Part shown: in pieces, positions 17,992-27,827 of the stretch
How the letters are laid out: every line of letters starts with the position of its first letter
How positions within the stretch are numbered: the first letter of the stretch is position 1
DNA from: an uncultured Williamsia sp.
GTDB taxonomy: Bacteria > Actinomycetota > Actinomycetes > Mycobacteriales > Mycobacteriaceae
Reading direction: 5' to 3'
Assembly: GCF_947494875.1 (NCBI RefSeq)
Contig: NZ_CANLWM010000002.1
Span: forward strand, 1-64,000
DNA: 64,000 nt
Translations under genes and position numbers: made by a program
Notes under the pieces: generated by a model
Databases searched by the model: none
What the model was told of the DNA's origin: nothing
Seen by the model: only the letters and a program-made list of their open reading frames with translations

Positions 17992-18234
17992 ATGGTCCGA
18001 CTGTTGGCATTCCTCGGCGTCGGCTACGTGCTGGGCGCGAAGGCGGGTCGTCGCCGCTACGACCAGATCCACGGCGCCTACCAGGCCGTGACCGAGTCGC
18101 CCGCGACCCGCAAGGTGATCGACGTCGGACGTCAGAAGCTGTCGCAGGCGATCAGCCCGGACGAGCCGCTGACCGAGGTCCACCAGATCGACGACACCAC
18201 GACCGTCTACGCCCGCCGCGACCCGCGCGACTGA
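17992..18234 (+). CDS. Small conserved actinobacterial membrane-associated protein
   Basis: This 80-residue protein has a short hydrophobic N-terminus (VRLLAFLGVGYVLGAKAG) followed by a basic patch GRRRYDQI, the pattern of a widespread small actinobacterial family with a YVLGxKAGRxRY motif. ATG 17992 has GGGAG about 10 bases before it. No enzymatic motif is present. Function unknown. It converges on dnaG across a short tandem repeat. Confidence 0.75.
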   Translation: MVRLLAFLGVGYVLGAKAGRRRYDQIHGAYQAVTESPATRKVIDVGRQKLSQAISPDEPLTEVHQIDDTTTVYARRDPRD

Positions 18235-18239
18235 CCCGT

Positions 18240-18334
18240 CAGGCGGTCTGGCCGCCGCCGATCAGGCGGTCTGACCCCCCGCCGATCAGGCGCTCTGACC
18301 CACCGCCGATCAGGCGCTCTGGCCCACCGTCGGG
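18240..18334. repeat. 23/24-bp tandem repeat, about 4 copies, spanning the dnaG stop codon
   Basis: Units begin at 18240, 18263, 18287 and 18311 with the shape CAGGCGsTCTGrCCnmCCGycGAT. Read on the minus strand, each copy repeats the last codons and stop of dnaG (…QSA-stop). The gene end has thus been duplicated downstream three times between two convergent genes. There are no spacers and no strong hairpin followed by T's. Confidence 0.8.
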
Positions 18335-20271
18335 TCCATGGCCTGCTCCTGCAGGCTGCGGCGGTACGCCTCGAGGGCGACGAGGTCGCCGAACACCGCG
18401 TTGTAGCCGTCCGGGTCGTCGCGGGGCGACATCCGCTTGAGGCGGGACTTGATGTCGGCAACCTGCTCCCCCACCCAGATCTCCTGCAGACGCGCGAGCA
18501 CGCTGACGATGTAGCGCGGGATGCCGTCGTCGTCGACGGGCATCGGTTCGACGGCGAGTTCGGTGACGAGCGAGGTCAGCATCTCGCCGGCCGTGGAGTC
18601 GTCACCGGAGGGTGTCGACGACTGCACCGCGCGGCTCACCGCGTCGACCCACTCCGCGCCACCCATCCCCGTGCCGGTCCCGCCGACGTTCTCGATGGCC
18701 GTGCGGACCAGTGCGTAGGCCGGTTCGGGGAAGCAGTCGGCGGGCAGCGAGTCGAACACCGTGCCCGCGATGCCGGGGTACTGCAGCGCCGACTTGAGTG
18801 CCTCCCGCTGGGGCCACAGCCGCGGGTCCCCCGGCGCGGGACGGGCCGCACCGGCCACGCCCGCCGTCGGACCGGCGCCGCGGACCGCCCCCCGCTGACG
18901 CGCCTGGGTGCGGGCGAGCGCACCGGTGGTGCCCGCCGCCGGTGCACCGGCCGTCTCGCGGACACGCTGCAGGACCTGACGTTCGTCGTCCCAGCCGACC
19001 CACCCCGCCAGCTGCCGGGCGTACTCGTCCCGCAGCGCGACGTCCTTGATGCGCGCGACGACCGGGATGGTCTCGCGCAGCGCGTGCACCCGGCCCTCGG
19101 CGGTCTCCAGGTCGTGCTGGGCGAGGACGGCCTTGATCGCGAACTGGAACATCGGGACACGACGGGCGACGAGGTCGCGGACCGCGGCGTCCCCCTCCTT
19201 CTGGCGGAGTTCGCAGGGGTCCATGCCGTCGGGTGCGATCGCCACGAACGTCTGCCCGGCGATGCTCTGCTCACCCTCGAACGCCTTGAGCGCCGCGGCC
19301 TGTCCCGCCGCGTCACCGTCGAAGGTGTAGATGACCTCACCGCGGAAGTACGAGTCGTCCATGAGCAGCCGGCGGAGCAGCGCGAGGTGGTCGTCGCCGA
19401 ACGCCGTGCCACAGGACGCGACGGCGGTGGTGACACCGGACAGGTGCATCGCCATGACGTCGGTGTAACCCTCGACGATCACCACCTGGTGGCCCTTGGC
19501 GATGTTCTTCTTCGCGTGGTCGAGCCCGAACAGCACCTGCGACTTCTTGTAGAGCATCGTCTCGGGCGTGTTCATGTACTTGCCCATGGTGTCGTCGTCG
19601 AACAGCTTGCGGGCGCCGAACCCGATGATGTCGCCGCCGAGGTTGCGGATGGGCCACAGCAGCCGACGCCGGAACCGGTCACGCGGTCCCCGCTGACCCT
19701 GCACCGACAGCCCCGCCGCCTCCAGTTCGGCGAACTCGAACCCCTGCGACAGCAGGGTCTTGGTCATCGCGTCCCACGACATCGGCGCGAACCCGCAGCC
19801 GAACGTGGTCGCGGCCGCACCGTCGAAGTCGCGCTCACGCAGGTAGTCGCGCGCGGGCTTGGCGTCGGGGGTGAGCAGTTGCTCGGCGTAGAACTTCTGC
19901 GCCGCGGCGTTCGCGGCGACCAGTCGCGCGCGGGTGCCGCGGTCGCGGGCGACGCTGGTCCCGCCTCCCTCGTAGGAGATGCGGTAGCCGATGCGGTCGG
20001 CGAGTTGCTCGACGGCCTCGACGAACGAGATGTGCTCCTGCTTCTGCAGGAAGGTGTAGACGTCGCCGCCCTCGCCGCAGCCGAAGCAGTGGAAGTGGCC
20101 GTGGTTGGGTCGGACGTGGAACGACGGCGACTTCTCGTCGTGGAAGGGGCAGAGACCCTTCAGGCTGTCGGCGCCGGCCCGACGCAGGGCCACGTAGTCG
20201 CCGACGATGTCCTCGATCGCGGTGCGCTCACGGATCTCCGTGATGTCGCGATCAGGGATTCGGCCGGGCAC
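18310..20271 (-). CDS. dnaG: DNA primase
   Basis: This 653-residue primase makes RNA primers for replication forks. The N-terminal CHC2 zinc site is C41-x2-H44 … C62-x2-C65 (CPFHDEKSPSF, HCFGCG). The catalytic TOPRIM domain carries VIVEGYTDVMAM and YTFDGDAAG. A DnaB-interacting C-terminal part of low similarity follows. GTG 20271 (VPGRIPDRDI) gives the usual actinobacterial N-terminus; the open frame upstream has no better start. A short tandem repeat sits across the stop codon. In mycobacteria dgt lies directly next to dnaG; here a transporter gene sits between them. Confidence 0.97.
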   Translation of the reverse strand: MPGRIPDRDITEIRERTAIEDIVGDYVALRRAGADSLKGLCPFHDEKSPSFHVRPNHGHFHCFGCGEGGDVYTFLQKQEHISFVEAVEQLADRIGYRISYEGGGTSVARDRGTRARLVAANAAAQKFYAEQLLTPDAKPARDYLRERDFDGAAATTFGCGFAPMSWDAMTKTLLSQGFEFAELEAAGLSVQGQRGPRDRFRRRLLWPIRNLGGDIIGFGARKLFDDDTMGKYMNTPETMLYKKSQVLFGLDHAKKNIAKGHQVVIVEGYTDVMAMHLSGVTTAVASCGTAFGDDHLALLRRLLMDDSYFRGEVIYTFDGDAAGQAAALKAFEGEQSIAGQTFVAIAPDGMDPCELRQKEGDAAVRDLVARRVPMFQFAIKAVLAQHDLETAEGRVHALRETIPVVARIKDVALRDEYARQLAGWVGWDDERQVLQRVRETAGAPAAGTTGALARTQARQRGAVRGAGPTAGVAGAARPAPGDPRLWPQREALKSALQYPGIAGTVFDSLPADCFPEPAYALVRTAIENVGGTGTGMGGAEWVDAVSRAVQSSTPSGDDSTAGEMLTSLVTELAVEPMPVDDDGIPRYIVSVLARLQEIWVGEQVADIKSRLKRMSPRDDPDGYNAVFGDLVALEAYRRSLQEQAMDPTVGQSA

Positions 20272-20329
20272 GCGACGAGTGTATTCGCTGCACCGCCCTC
20301 CGCGGCCCGGCCGTGCCGGTCGGCGCAGC

Positions 20330-21628
20330 TCAGGGCACCGGTGTCGGGGCCGCTGCCGCGGTGCGATCGCGTGATCCGGGATGACCTGCGACGACACCGC
20401 ACACGGCCAGCGGCACCATGGTCGCCGCGAGGGCGATCAGCGGGACCGACCACCCGTCGGTGACGGAGTGCAACGCGCCCATCGCGATCGGCCCGGTGGC
20501 CGCGAGCAGGTAGCCGACGGTCTGGGCGGACGCCGACAGCGCCGTCGCCTCGGCGGCCGACGCGGTGCGCAGGTTCATCAGGACCAGCGCGAGCGACAGC
20601 GCGCCGCCCTGCCCCAGTCCGATCAGCACGGCGCACGGCCACGCGCCCGATGTGCCCGTGGTCAGCACCCCGAGGATCCCCGCCGCGGCGAGGACGACCA
20701 CGGAGACGGCGAGGAGCCGCTGCGACCGCATCCGCGTCGCGAGGACCGGCACGCCCAGGGCCGTGACGATGCTGCTGACGCTCAGCACCGCGAAGATCAG
20801 TCCGGCCCTGTCGGCGCTGACGCCGCGGTCACGGTAGATCGTCGGCAACCACGCCACCGTGGCGTAGGCGAGCAGCGATTGGATCCCCATGAAACCGGTG
20901 ATCGCCCAGCGCATCCGAGCGCCGACGCCCACCGTCGGCGCCATCGGCGGCACCGCGCCGGGCCCGGTCGTCCCGCGCGCCTCCCGACGCAGCCCGCGAG
21001 CCCGACCGACGGTCAGGACGGCCATGGCCAGCGCGGCGACGAGCGCGGGGATCGCCCACACCCCGAGACCCACCCGCCAGCTGTCGCCGACGGCCCGGAC
21101 CAGGGGTGGGGTGACGCCGGACGCGATACCCGCACTGACGCAGATCAAGGCGGTCAGCAGTCCGGTCATGGCCCCGATGCGGTGCGGGAACAACAGCCGG
21201 ATCAGGACCGGCCCGAGGACGTTGGCGACCGCGATCCCGAGACCGCCGAGCAGCGTGCCGACGAGCAGGACCGGCCATCCCGGGACCGCACGCAGCGCGG
21301 TCCCGACGGCCAGGACGGCCATCGACACCGTCGCCACCGACAGCACCGAGAACCGCCGCGCCAGTCGCGGTGCGACGCTCGCGCCGAGGCCGAGGCAGAC
21401 GACCGGGCCCGTCGTGAGGAGCGCGACCTCGACGGGGTCGAGGTGGTAGCCGTCGCGGATCTCCTCGATCAGCGACGACGCGCTCCCGAACATCAGTCGC
21501 AGGCTCACCCCGAAGACGACGACGGCGGCGACCGCGACGGCACCCGCACGCCACACCGGGCCGGGGTCGGCCCGGAGTACCCGGCTGGGAGCGGCCCGGT
21601 CTCCCAGGTCCACCCGTGCCTCAGCCAA
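20330..21628 (-). CDS. MFS transporter, CynX/NimT-like
   Basis: This protein of about 432 residues has twelve hydrophobic helices and MFS signatures such as [30 protein letters not shown] and [15 protein letters not shown], the style of the cyanate/nitroimidazole-transporter (CynX/NimT) branch. The start is uncertain: TTG 21628 overlaps the end of dgt by 8 bp, while GTG 21613 would remove five residues; neither has a clear ribosome site. Coupling to dgt is likely. The substrate is unknown; the branch name does not prove cyanate transport. Confidence 0.75.
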   Translation of the reverse strand: MAEARVDLGDRAAPSRVLRADPGPVWRAGAVAVAAVVVFGVSLRLMFGSASSLIEEIRDGYHLDPVEVALLTTGPVVCLGLGASVAPRLARRFSVLSVATVSMAVLAVGTALRAVPGWPVLLVGTLLGGLGIAVANVLGPVLIRLLFPHRIGAMTGLLTALICVSAGIASGVTPPLVRAVGDSWRVGLGVWAIPALVAALAMAVLTVGRARGLRREARGTTGPGAVPPMAPTVGVGARMRWAITGFMGIQSLLAYATVAWLPTIYRDRGVSADRAGLIFAVLSVSSIVTALGVPVLATRMRSQRLLAVSVVVLAAAGILGVLTTGTSGAWPCAVLIGLGQGGALSLALVLMNLRTASAAEATALSASAQTVGYLLAATGPIAMGALHSVTDGWSVPLIALAATMVPLAVCGVVAGHPGSRDRTAAAAPTPVP

Positions 21629-22922
21629 GGTGCGCCTGCGCCCCGGAGTTCTGACGGTCGGTGCGCTCGAGGCGGCCCTCGGTCATCGACGCGATCTGGT
21701 CGACGACGACGCGCTGCCGCGCGGCGTCGTCGGGGGCGTTCTCCCATTCGGGGACGAGCAGCGGGTCGAGGCCGCCGGGCGCGGCGTGCCCGAGCCAGTC
21801 CGCGACGCGGTGGATGCGGTCACGCTGCCGTTCCTGGTGGGCGCGGTGCCGCAGGTCGGAGAAGATGAACTGCAGGGCGACGGTCTTGAGGACGGCGACC
21901 TCGGCCGCCACCAGCGGTGGGATCGAGAGCGACGCGCTGCGACGGTCCACCGGGTCGTCACCCCATGTCCGACGCGTCTGCGCGATGGCGGCCGACGCGA
22001 ACCGCCCGACGAGTTCGCTGGTGAGTCGCTTCAGCGCGACCGATCCCTGCAGGGTGCCGTCGTAGCCCACCGCGTCCTGCACCACGTCGAGCGCGGCGAG
22101 CCGCCCCGCAGCCTCGACGAGCGCGCCGGCGTCGAGTCCGGCGAACTCCCGCACCCCGATCTCGGCCAGCGCGGCCTGATCCGACGGGTCGGCGAGGGTC
22201 CGCAGGTCGATCCGGCCCGAGATCACGCCGTCCTCGACGTCGTGCACCGAGTAGGCCACGTCGTCGGACCAGTCCATGACCTGCGCCTCGAGGCACCGTG
22301 CGGTGCCGCCCACCCCGTCCCGGACCCAGGCGAGCACGGCCTCGTCGTCGGCGTAGGCACCGAACTTCCGGCCCGCCGCAGGACGTGTCCACGGGTACTT
22401 CAGGGTCGCGTCGAGGGAGGCGCGGGTCAGGTTCAACCCCACGCTGCGGCCGTCGTCGGAGAGCACCTTCGGTTCCAGGCGCGTGAGGATCCGCAGGTTC
22501 TGGGCGTTGCCCTCGAACCCGCCGATGCCCGACGCGACCTCGTCGAGCGCCCGCTCGCCGTTGTGCCCGTAGGGCGGGTGCCCGATGTCGTGCGCCAACC
22601 CGGCGAGTTCGACGAGGTCGGGATCGCATCCCAGACCCGACGCGATCCCTCGGCCGATCTGCCCGACCTCCAGGGAGTGCGTGAGACGCGTCCGCGGGGT
22701 GTCGCCCTCGCGCGGACCGACGACCTGGGTCTTGTCGGCGAGGCGACGCAGCGCCGCGCAGTGCAACACCCGCGCGCGGTCCCGCGAGAAGTCTCCGCGG
22801 TCGTCGCTGTGGGTGCCGGAGAGGATCGACGACTTGGGCGCCTCCTCGACCATCCGCGCGCGGGCGTGCCCGTCGTAGACGACCGGCGCGACTCCCGCGT
22901 CCGAGATCAGTCGGTCACCCAT
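21621..22922 (-). CDS. dgt: Deoxyguanosinetriphosphate triphosphohydrolase-like protein
   Basis: This 433-residue HD-domain protein has [15 protein letters not shown] (first histidine), [18 protein letters not shown] (the HD pair and following histidine) and [16 protein letters not shown], all of the dGTPase family. The family cleaves dNTPs to nucleoside and triphosphate and helps to balance precursor pools. ATG 22922 overlaps the end of the cold-shock protein gene by 16 bp. The gene is near dnaG as in mycobacteria, consistent with a replication-linked role. Confidence 0.93.
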   Translation of the reverse strand: MGDRLISDAGVAPVVYDGHARARMVEEAPKSSILSGTHSDDRGDFSRDRARVLHCAALRRLADKTQVVGPREGDTPRTRLTHSLEVGQIGRGIASGLGCDPDLVELAGLAHDIGHPPYGHNGERALDEVASGIGGFEGNAQNLRILTRLEPKVLSDDGRSVGLNLTRASLDATLKYPWTRPAAGRKFGAYADDEAVLAWVRDGVGGTARCLEAQVMDWSDDVAYSVHDVEDGVISGRIDLRTLADPSDQAALAEIGVREFAGLDAGALVEAAGRLAALDVVQDAVGYDGTLQGSVALKRLTSELVGRFASAAIAQTRRTWGDDPVDRRSASLSIPPLVAAEVAVLKTVALQFIFSDLRHRAHQERQRDRIHRVADWLGHAAPGGLDPLLVPEWENAPDDAARQRVVVDQIASMTEGRLERTDRQNSGAQAHLG

Positions 22923-23425
22923 CCCCGCGCCACGGCGAAGTCGATGACACGGCGACGGATCGCGATGATCTGGGACGCGGTCAGGGTCCCCGAGGCGTCG
23001 AGGAGGAGTTCGGTCAGCTCGTCGCTGAGGCCCGCCGCGTCGCTCGGTCCGTCACCACCGCGCGCGGGGCGCGGCCGACGGTCCCGGTCGCGGTGGTCGC
23101 CACGATGCTCGTTGCGGTCGCGCTGCGGACGGTCGCGGTGGTCGTCGCGGCGGTCCCGACCGCCGGTCGGCGACGATGCCGGTGCGGCGCCGGTGACGGA
23201 GACGTTGACCGCCTTCGACCCACGGTCGGTGTCCTCGACCTCGAACTCGACGCGGGCGCCCGGCTTCAGCGCCGACTCGTCGACGTCCAGATCGTTGATG
23301 TGCACGAACACGTCCGCGCCACCGGATTCCGGGGCCAGGAAGCCGAATCCACGATTCGGGTCGTAATGCACCACCGTGCCCGACACGGGCCCGTCACCAC
23401 TCACCACGCTCACCACTCTCCACAC
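22907..23425 (-). CDS. Cold-shock-domain protein with charged linker and C-terminal helical domain
   Basis: This protein of about 172 residues has an N-terminal cold-shock domain, including [31 protein letters not shown] with RNP1 and RNP2 aromatic residues. A low-complexity Arg/Asp-rich linker (about residues 80-125) and a C-terminal module ([37 protein letters not shown]) follow. Several in-frame GTG codons lie within the first nine positions, so the exact start is uncertain; GGAGAG precedes the later ones. It is expected to bind single-stranded nucleic acid. The linker looks disordered and could drive self-association. Confidence 0.8.
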   Translation of the reverse strand: MWRVVSVVSGDGPVSGTVVHYDPNRGFGFLAPESGGADVFVHINDLDVDESALKPGARVEFEVEDTDRGSKAVNVSVTGAAPASSPTGGRDRRDDHRDRPQRDRNEHRGDHRDRDRRPRPARGGDGPSDAAGLSDELTELLLDASGTLTASQIIAIRRRVIDFAVARGWVTD

Positions 23426-23494
23426 TCACACGACTCGTCTGCAGGTCTCGACTATCCCAGACGTCCGCGATGCGCGGAAACCGCTCGGTGCGCC

Positions 23495-24883
23495 TCAGGC
23501 GCCGAGCAGCTGACCCGCGAGGTGGCCCACCACCTGGTCGAGCGCGATGCGCTGCTGGCTCATCGTGTCCCGCTCGCGGATCGTGACGGCCTGGTCGTCG
23601 AGGGTGTCGAAGTCGACGGTGACGCAGAACGGCGTGCCGATCTCGTCCTGGCGGCGGTAGCGCTTGCCGATGCCCTGCGCGTCGTCGAAGTCGACGTTCC
23701 AGTGCTTGCGCAGCTCGGCGGCGAGGTCGCGGGCCTTCGGCGACAGCTGCTCGTTGCGCGACAGCGGGAGCACCGCGACCTTCACCGGGGCGAGGCGCCG
23801 GTCCAGCTTCAGCACGGTGCGGGTGTCGGTGCCGCCCTTGGCGTTCGGCACCTCCTCCTCGGTCAGCGCGTCGACGAGGAACGCCATCAGCGACCGTGTC
23901 AGGCCGGCGGCGGGCTCGATGACGTACGGCGTGTACCGCTCACCGGAGGCCTGGTCGAAGAAGGAGAGGTCCTCGCCGGAGTGTTTGCTGTGCGTCGAGA
24001 GGTCGAAGTCGGTGCGGTTGGCGACGCCCTCGAGTTCACCCCACGGGTTGCCCGAGAAACCGAACTTGTACTCCACGTCGACCGTGCGCTTGGAGTAGTG
24101 CGACAGCTTCTCCTGCGCGTGCTCGTAGAGACGCAGGTTGTCCGGGTCCACGCCGAGGTCGACGTACCAGGCGAGGCGATGATCGATCCAGTACTGATGC
24201 CAGGTCTCGTCCTCGCCGGGCTTGACGAAGAACTCCATCTCCATCTGCTCGAACTCCCGGGTGCGGAAGATGAAGTTGCCCGGCGTGATCTCGTTGCGGA
24301 AGCTCTTGCCGATCTGCGCGATGCCGAACGGCGGCTTCTTGCGCGCGGTGGTCATCACGTTCTTGAAGTTGACGAAGATGCCCTGCGCGGTCTCCGGGCG
24401 GAGGTAGTGCAGGCCCTCCTCGTCGTCCACGGGACCGAGGTAGGTCTTCATCAGGCCGCTGAACGCGCGCGGCTCGGTCCAGCTGCCGGGCTGGCCGGTC
24501 TCCGGGTCGTTGATGTCGGCGAGACCGTTCTCCGGCGGGTGACCGTGCTTGATCTCGTAGGCCTCGATGAGGTGGTCGGCCCGGTAGCGCTTGTGGGTGT
24601 GCAGCGACTCGACCAGCGGGTCGGAGAAGACCTCGACGTGGCCGGACGCCTCCCACACCTGTCGCGGCAGGATCACCGACGAGTCGAGGCCGACGACGTC
24701 GTCGCGGCTGGTGACCATGCTGCGCCACCACTGGCGCTTGATGTTGTCCTTGAGCTCGACACCGAGCGGGCCGTAGTCCCATGCCGACTTCGTGCCGCCG
24801 TAGATCTCGCCGCACGGGTACACCAGTCCCCTCCGCTTGCAGAGGTTGACGACGGCGTCGACGCGATTGCTTGGTCCGGCCAC
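23495..24883 (-). CDS. glyS: Glycyl-tRNA synthetase (alpha2 type)
   Basis: This 462-residue class II synthetase charges tRNA-Gly with glycine. Seen: [27 protein letters not shown] at the N-terminus, motif 2 [10 protein letters not shown]…[13 protein letters not shown], motif 3 ending [17 protein letters not shown], and a C-terminal anticodon-binding domain. GTG 24883 has GGAG about 10 bases upstream and gives the length typical of mycobacterial GlyS (about 463, from memory). It is divergent from smtB-zur, again as in mycobacteria. Confidence 0.97.
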   Translation of the reverse strand: MAGPSNRVDAVVNLCKRRGLVYPCGEIYGGTKSAWDYGPLGVELKDNIKRQWWRSMVTSRDDVVGLDSSVILPRQVWEASGHVEVFSDPLVESLHTHKRYRADHLIEAYEIKHGHPPENGLADINDPETGQPGSWTEPRAFSGLMKTYLGPVDDEEGLHYLRPETAQGIFVNFKNVMTTARKKPPFGIAQIGKSFRNEITPGNFIFRTREFEQMEMEFFVKPGEDETWHQYWIDHRLAWYVDLGVDPDNLRLYEHAQEKLSHYSKRTVDVEYKFGFSGNPWGELEGVANRTDFDLSTHSKHSGEDLSFFDQASGERYTPYVIEPAAGLTRSLMAFLVDALTEEEVPNAKGGTDTRTVLKLDRRLAPVKVAVLPLSRNEQLSPKARDLAAELRKHWNVDFDDAQGIGKRYRRQDEIGTPFCVTVDFDTLDDQAVTIRERDTMSQQRIALDQVVGHLAGQLLGA

Positions 24884-24981
24884 GGTGGACAGCACTCCAT
24901 GGGATCGAGGGGTGAGGGACCCGACCAGCGTAGTCGCGGGGCACCGGCGTCCACGACGCCGCCCACGACGATCGCGGCCGC

Positions 24982-25020
24982 TTGACATGCCCCACCACGC
25001 ATATGAGAATCGTTTCCGAT
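24982..25020 (+). promoter_or_regulatory. smtB-zur promoter with overlapping Zur-box-like palindrome
   Basis: TTGACA at 24982-24987 and GAGAAT at 25005-25010 are separated by 17 bp. The -10 box lies inside ATGAGAATCGTTTCCGAT (25003-25020), an imperfect inverted repeat close to the actinobacterial Zur consensus as I remember it (TGAAAATnnTTTTCA type). A zinc-loaded regulator bound here would block the promoter. The ribosome site AAGGAG follows immediately at 25021. Confidence 0.6.
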
Positions 25021-25036
25021 AAGGAGCGTGGAACGC

Positions 25037-25405
25037 ATGGCTGAACCCACCATCGGGGTCGAGCACGAACCGACCCGACCCGCGACGACCGGCGGGGCCG
25101 CGGACCGCCCCGACGCGGCCGCCCTCGAGGGCGCGGGCGAGTTGCTGCGGGCCCTCGCCGCACCGGTAAGGATCGCCATCGTCCTCGCCCTGCTCGACCG
25201 CGAGCAGTGCGTGCACGAGCTCGTCGGCACGCTCGGCGTCACCCAGCCGCTCGTCAGCCAGCACCTGCGCGTGCTCAAGTCCGCCGGCGTCGTCGTCGGG
25301 CAGCGGACGGGGCGCGAGATCCTCTACCGGCTCGTCGACGACCACCTCGCGCACATCGTCACCGACGCCGTCGCCCACGCCCGCGAGAACCGGATCCGCC
25401 CGTGA
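25037..25405 (+). CDS. smtB: ArsR/SmtB-family metal-responsive repressor
   Basis: This 122-residue winged-helix regulator has an N-terminal tail rich in charged residues, then [18 protein letters not shown], the recognition helix region [18 protein letters not shown] and wing [12 protein letters not shown]. The C-terminal helix has [17 protein letters not shown], with Asp and His residues placed as in alpha5 zinc sites. ATG 25037 has AAGGAG ten bases upstream; GTG 25028 is too close to it. The stop overlaps the zur start by 4 bp. From family knowledge: zinc releases the repressor from DNA. Confidence 0.88.
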   Translation: MAEPTIGVEHEPTRPATTGGAADRPDAAALEGAGELLRALAAPVRIAIVLALLDREQCVHELVGTLGVTQPLVSQHLRVLKSAGVVVGQRTGREILYRLVDDHLAHIVTDAVAHARENRIRP

Positions 25406-25815
25406 CCCGCGACGCCGCCCCGGCCACACCCGGCGTCCGGTCGACACGACAGCGCCATGCGATCGCCGAGCTCCTCGGCACCGTCGACGAGTTCCGCTCC
25501 GCACAGGAGCTGCACGACGCGCTGCGCGCCGACGGCCAGTCCATCGGACTGACCACGGTGTACCGGAACCTGCAGGCCCTCGCCGACGCCGGCGAGGTGG
25601 ACGTGCTGCGCACCGATTCCGGCGAGGCCCGGTTCCGGCGGTGCTCCACCGACCACCATCACCATCTCGTGTGCCGCGACTGCGGCACCGCGGTCGAGGT
25701 GCAGGCCGACGCGGTGGAGGACTGGGCGCGTGACGTCGCCGACCGGTTCGGTTTCCGGGACATCAGCCACACCGTCGAGGTGTTCGGCACCTGCGCCGCC
25801 TGCACCCGCGCCTGA
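25402..25815 (+). CDS. zur: Zinc uptake regulator (Fur family)
   Basis: This 137-residue Fur-type protein has the DNA-binding part [13 protein letters not shown] … [23 protein letters not shown]. The metal-binding part has a run of four histidines, then LVCRDCG and a terminal CAAC, the two CxxC pairs of the structural zinc site. GTG 25402 overlaps the smtB stop (GTGA). The smtB-zur pair next to glyS is the order found in mycobacteria. Expected: it represses zinc uptake and zinc-free ribosomal protein genes when zinc is plentiful. Confidence 0.92.
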   Translation: MTRDAAPATPGVRSTRQRHAIAELLGTVDEFRSAQELHDALRADGQSIGLTTVYRNLQALADAGEVDVLRTDSGEARFRRCSTDHHHHLVCRDCGTAVEVQADAVEDWARDVADRFGFRDISHTVEVFGTCAACTRA

Positions 25816-25831
25816 CCCGCCCGGACGGGGC

Positions 25832-26239
25832 TCAGTCGGTGAGGCGCCGAGCCAGGTCGGCACCGATGGACAGCACCAGGGTGACCATGGTGATCAGGGC
25901 GGAGTCGTCGAGACCACCTGCCGGGAACGTGTAGTTCTGCAGCACGTCGGTCGTCACCCCGTCGACGGACGCCCGCTTGAGGCTGCCGAAGCTGGTCTCC
26001 CCGGCGAGACGGTCGATGTCGTCGCGCAGCGCCTCGGTGTTCGGCAGGTCCCACGCGAGGACCTGCGTCACCGACACCACGTCGAGGCCGTCGGCCAACG
26101 ACATCGCCTGCAGCGCAGCGCGGGTGCCGTCGAACGACACCGTCGCCGACACGCCGTCGTCGCCGCGCAGCACCTCCGACGAGGACGCGAGGAGGGTCGC
26201 GACGCGGTCGAGCAGCGCCTCCGCGCTCGACCCGCTCAC
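25832..26239 (-). CDS. Conserved hypothetical protein (Rv2360c-like by position)
   Basis: This 135-residue soluble protein of alternating helices and strands ([24 protein letters not shown] … [23 protein letters not shown]) shows no catalytic motif I recognise. GTG 26239 overlaps the uppS stop by 4 bp. A protein of similar size sits in the same place in M. tuberculosis, which is the main reason to believe it. The fold may be of the secretion-chaperone/YbjN kind, but that is a guess. Confidence 0.75.
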   Translation of the reverse strand: MSGSSAEALLDRVATLLASSSEVLRGDDGVSATVSFDGTRAALQAMSLADGLDVVSVTQVLAWDLPNTEALRDDIDRLAGETSFGSLKRASVDGVTTDVLQNYTFPAGGLDDSALITMVTLVLSIGADLARRLTD

Positions 26240-27063
26240 GTCGCCGGCCGAGACAGGTCGACGCCGCCGAATCGGCGGTCGCGCGAGGCGTATTCGACGC
26301 ACGCGGCCCACAGGTCGCGACGGTCGAAGTCGGGGAAGAGCTTCTCCTGGTAGACCATCTCCGCGTAGGCCGACTGCCACAGCAGGAAATTCGAGGTCCG
26401 CTGCTCCCCCGACGGGCGCAGGAACAGGTCGACGTCGGGCATGTCGGGTTCGTCGAGGTGGCGGGCCACGGTCTCCTCGGTGATGCGCTCGGGGTCGAGG
26501 TCGCCGGCGGCGACCCGCCGCGCGATGTCGCGCACCGCGTCGGCGATCTCGGCGCGGCCGCCGTAGTTCACACACATGGTGAGGTTCATGACGGTGTTGT
26601 CCCTCGTCATCTCCTCCGCCGTCTCCAGTTCCTTGATGACGCTGCGCCACAGGCGCGGTCGGCGACCGGCCCAGCGCACCCGCACGCCCAGCTCGTGCAT
26701 CTGATCGCGACGCCGCCGGATCACGTCGCGGTTGAACCCCATGAGGAAGCGCACCTCCTCCGGGCTGCGTGACCAGTTCTCGGTGGAGAACGCGTACGCC
26801 GAGAGCCACGTGACACCGAGTTCGATGCAGCCCTCGACGGTGTCCATGAGCACGGCCTCGCCGCGCTTGTGGCCCTCGGTGCGGGGCAGACCCCGGTCGG
26901 TGGCCCAGCGGCCGTTGCCGTCCATCACGAGCGCGACGTGCCGCGGGACGAGCTCGGGCGGCAACGCCGGCGGTCGCGCACCCGACGGGTGTGGACTCGG
27001 CGGCCGGACGACCCGGGGGGTCGGGTCAGCCGACTGCTTCGCGGATCGGCGTCGGACCGCCAT
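26236..27063 (-). CDS. uppS: Long-chain polyprenyl diphosphate synthase (UppS family)
   Basis: This 275-residue cis-prenyltransferase has [13 protein letters not shown] with catalytic Asp48, [14 protein letters not shown], and the C-terminal [16 protein letters not shown] … [10 protein letters not shown]. In mycobacteria the enzyme at this position makes decaprenyl phosphate, the carrier for peptidoglycan, arabinogalactan and other glycans, so it also serves the polysaccharide cluster upstream. The usual RTSGEQR/RTGGEQR reads RPSGEQR here (216-222). The start overlaps the end of recO by 38 bp. Confidence 0.93.
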   Translation of the reverse strand: MAVRRRSAKQSADPTPRVVRPPSPHPSGARPPALPPELVPRHVALVMDGNGRWATDRGLPRTEGHKRGEAVLMDTVEGCIELGVTWLSAYAFSTENWSRSPEEVRFLMGFNRDVIRRRRDQMHELGVRVRWAGRRPRLWRSVIKELETAEEMTRDNTVMNLTMCVNYGGRAEIADAVRDIARRVAAGDLDPERITEETVARHLDEPDMPDVDLFLRPSGEQRTSNFLLWQSAYAEMVYQEKLFPDFDRRDLWAACVEYASRDRRFGGVDLSRPAT

Positions 27064-27823
27064 CGCTGTCGTCCTTCCCGGCGCGATGCGGCGCCTCGCG
27101 TTCGATCAACGGCAGGGTGCGCAGCTGGCGTTCGAGGTGCCACTGCAGGTGCGCGGCGGTCAGGCCGCTGGTCTGTCGACGGACCGTGGCCGCGACGCCC
27201 TCGGTGTGCTCCCACCGACCTCGGTGCAGGTCCTCCATCAGTTCCAGGACGCCGGGCGCCGGTGTCGCCGATCCCTGGGGGCGGCAGTGCAGGCACACCG
27301 CTCCCCCGGCGGCGACGTGGAACGCGCGGTGCGGTCCCGGCACGTCGCAGCGCGCGCAGCGGTCGAGCGCCGGCATCCAGCCCGCGAAGTCCATCGCGCG
27401 CAGCAGGAACGCGTCGAGCACGTAGTCACGGGGACGTCGTCCGTCGGCGATGGCCCGCAGGGCACCGACGGTGAGCGAGTGCAGTCGGTCGACGGGCGCC
27501 CGTTCCTCCCCGGCGAGCCGTTCCGCGGTCTCGAGGATCGCGCAGGCGCTGGTGTAGCGGCCGTAGTCGGCGACGATGGGCGCGGCGAACGCGTCGAGGC
27601 TGTGGACCTGCGTGACGATGTCGAGGTTGCGGCCGGGGTGCAGCATGACGTCGACGTGGGCGAACGGCTCGAGCCGGGCCCCGAACTTCGACCGGGTGCG
27701 GCGGACCCCCTTGGCGACCGCACGGACCAGACCGTTGTGCTTGGTCAGCAGGGTCACGATGCGGTCGGCCTCGCCCAGCTTGTGCTGCCGGACCACCACC
27801 GCCTCGTCCCGATAGACCCTCAC
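27026..27823 (-). CDS. recO: DNA repair protein RecO
   Basis: This 265-residue protein opens with [24 protein letters not shown], the OB-fold N-terminus of RecO. A helical domain with a zinc knuckle follows ([25 protein letters not shown]). RecO helps to load RecA onto gaps with RecF/RecR and anneals strands. GTG 27823 lies 5 bases after the stop of the upstream membrane gene. It sits in the era-recO-uppS run as in mycobacteria. Confidence 0.92.
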   Translation of the reverse strand: MRVYRDEAVVVRQHKLGEADRIVTLLTKHNGLVRAVAKGVRRTRSKFGARLEPFAHVDVMLHPGRNLDIVTQVHSLDAFAAPIVADYGRYTSACAILETAERLAGEERAPVDRLHSLTVGALRAIADGRRPRDYVLDAFLLRAMDFAGWMPALDRCARCDVPGPHRAFHVAAGGAVCLHCRPQGSATPAPGVLELMEDLHRGRWEHTEGVAATVRRQTSGLTAAHLQWHLERQLRTLPLIEREAPHRAGKDDSDGGPTPIREAVG

Positions 27824-27827
27824 CGGG

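Noticed and set aside
17848-18183. A 111-codon minus-strand ORF ending in GGARTRDLRIMSPRL
   Set aside because: It is the antisense of tRNA-Met; this peptide ending is a well-known spurious translation of tRNA genes.
18240-18334. Bidirectional intrinsic terminator between the small membrane gene and dnaG
   Set aside because: The sequence is a direct tandem repeat; I see no strong hairpin with a U-run.
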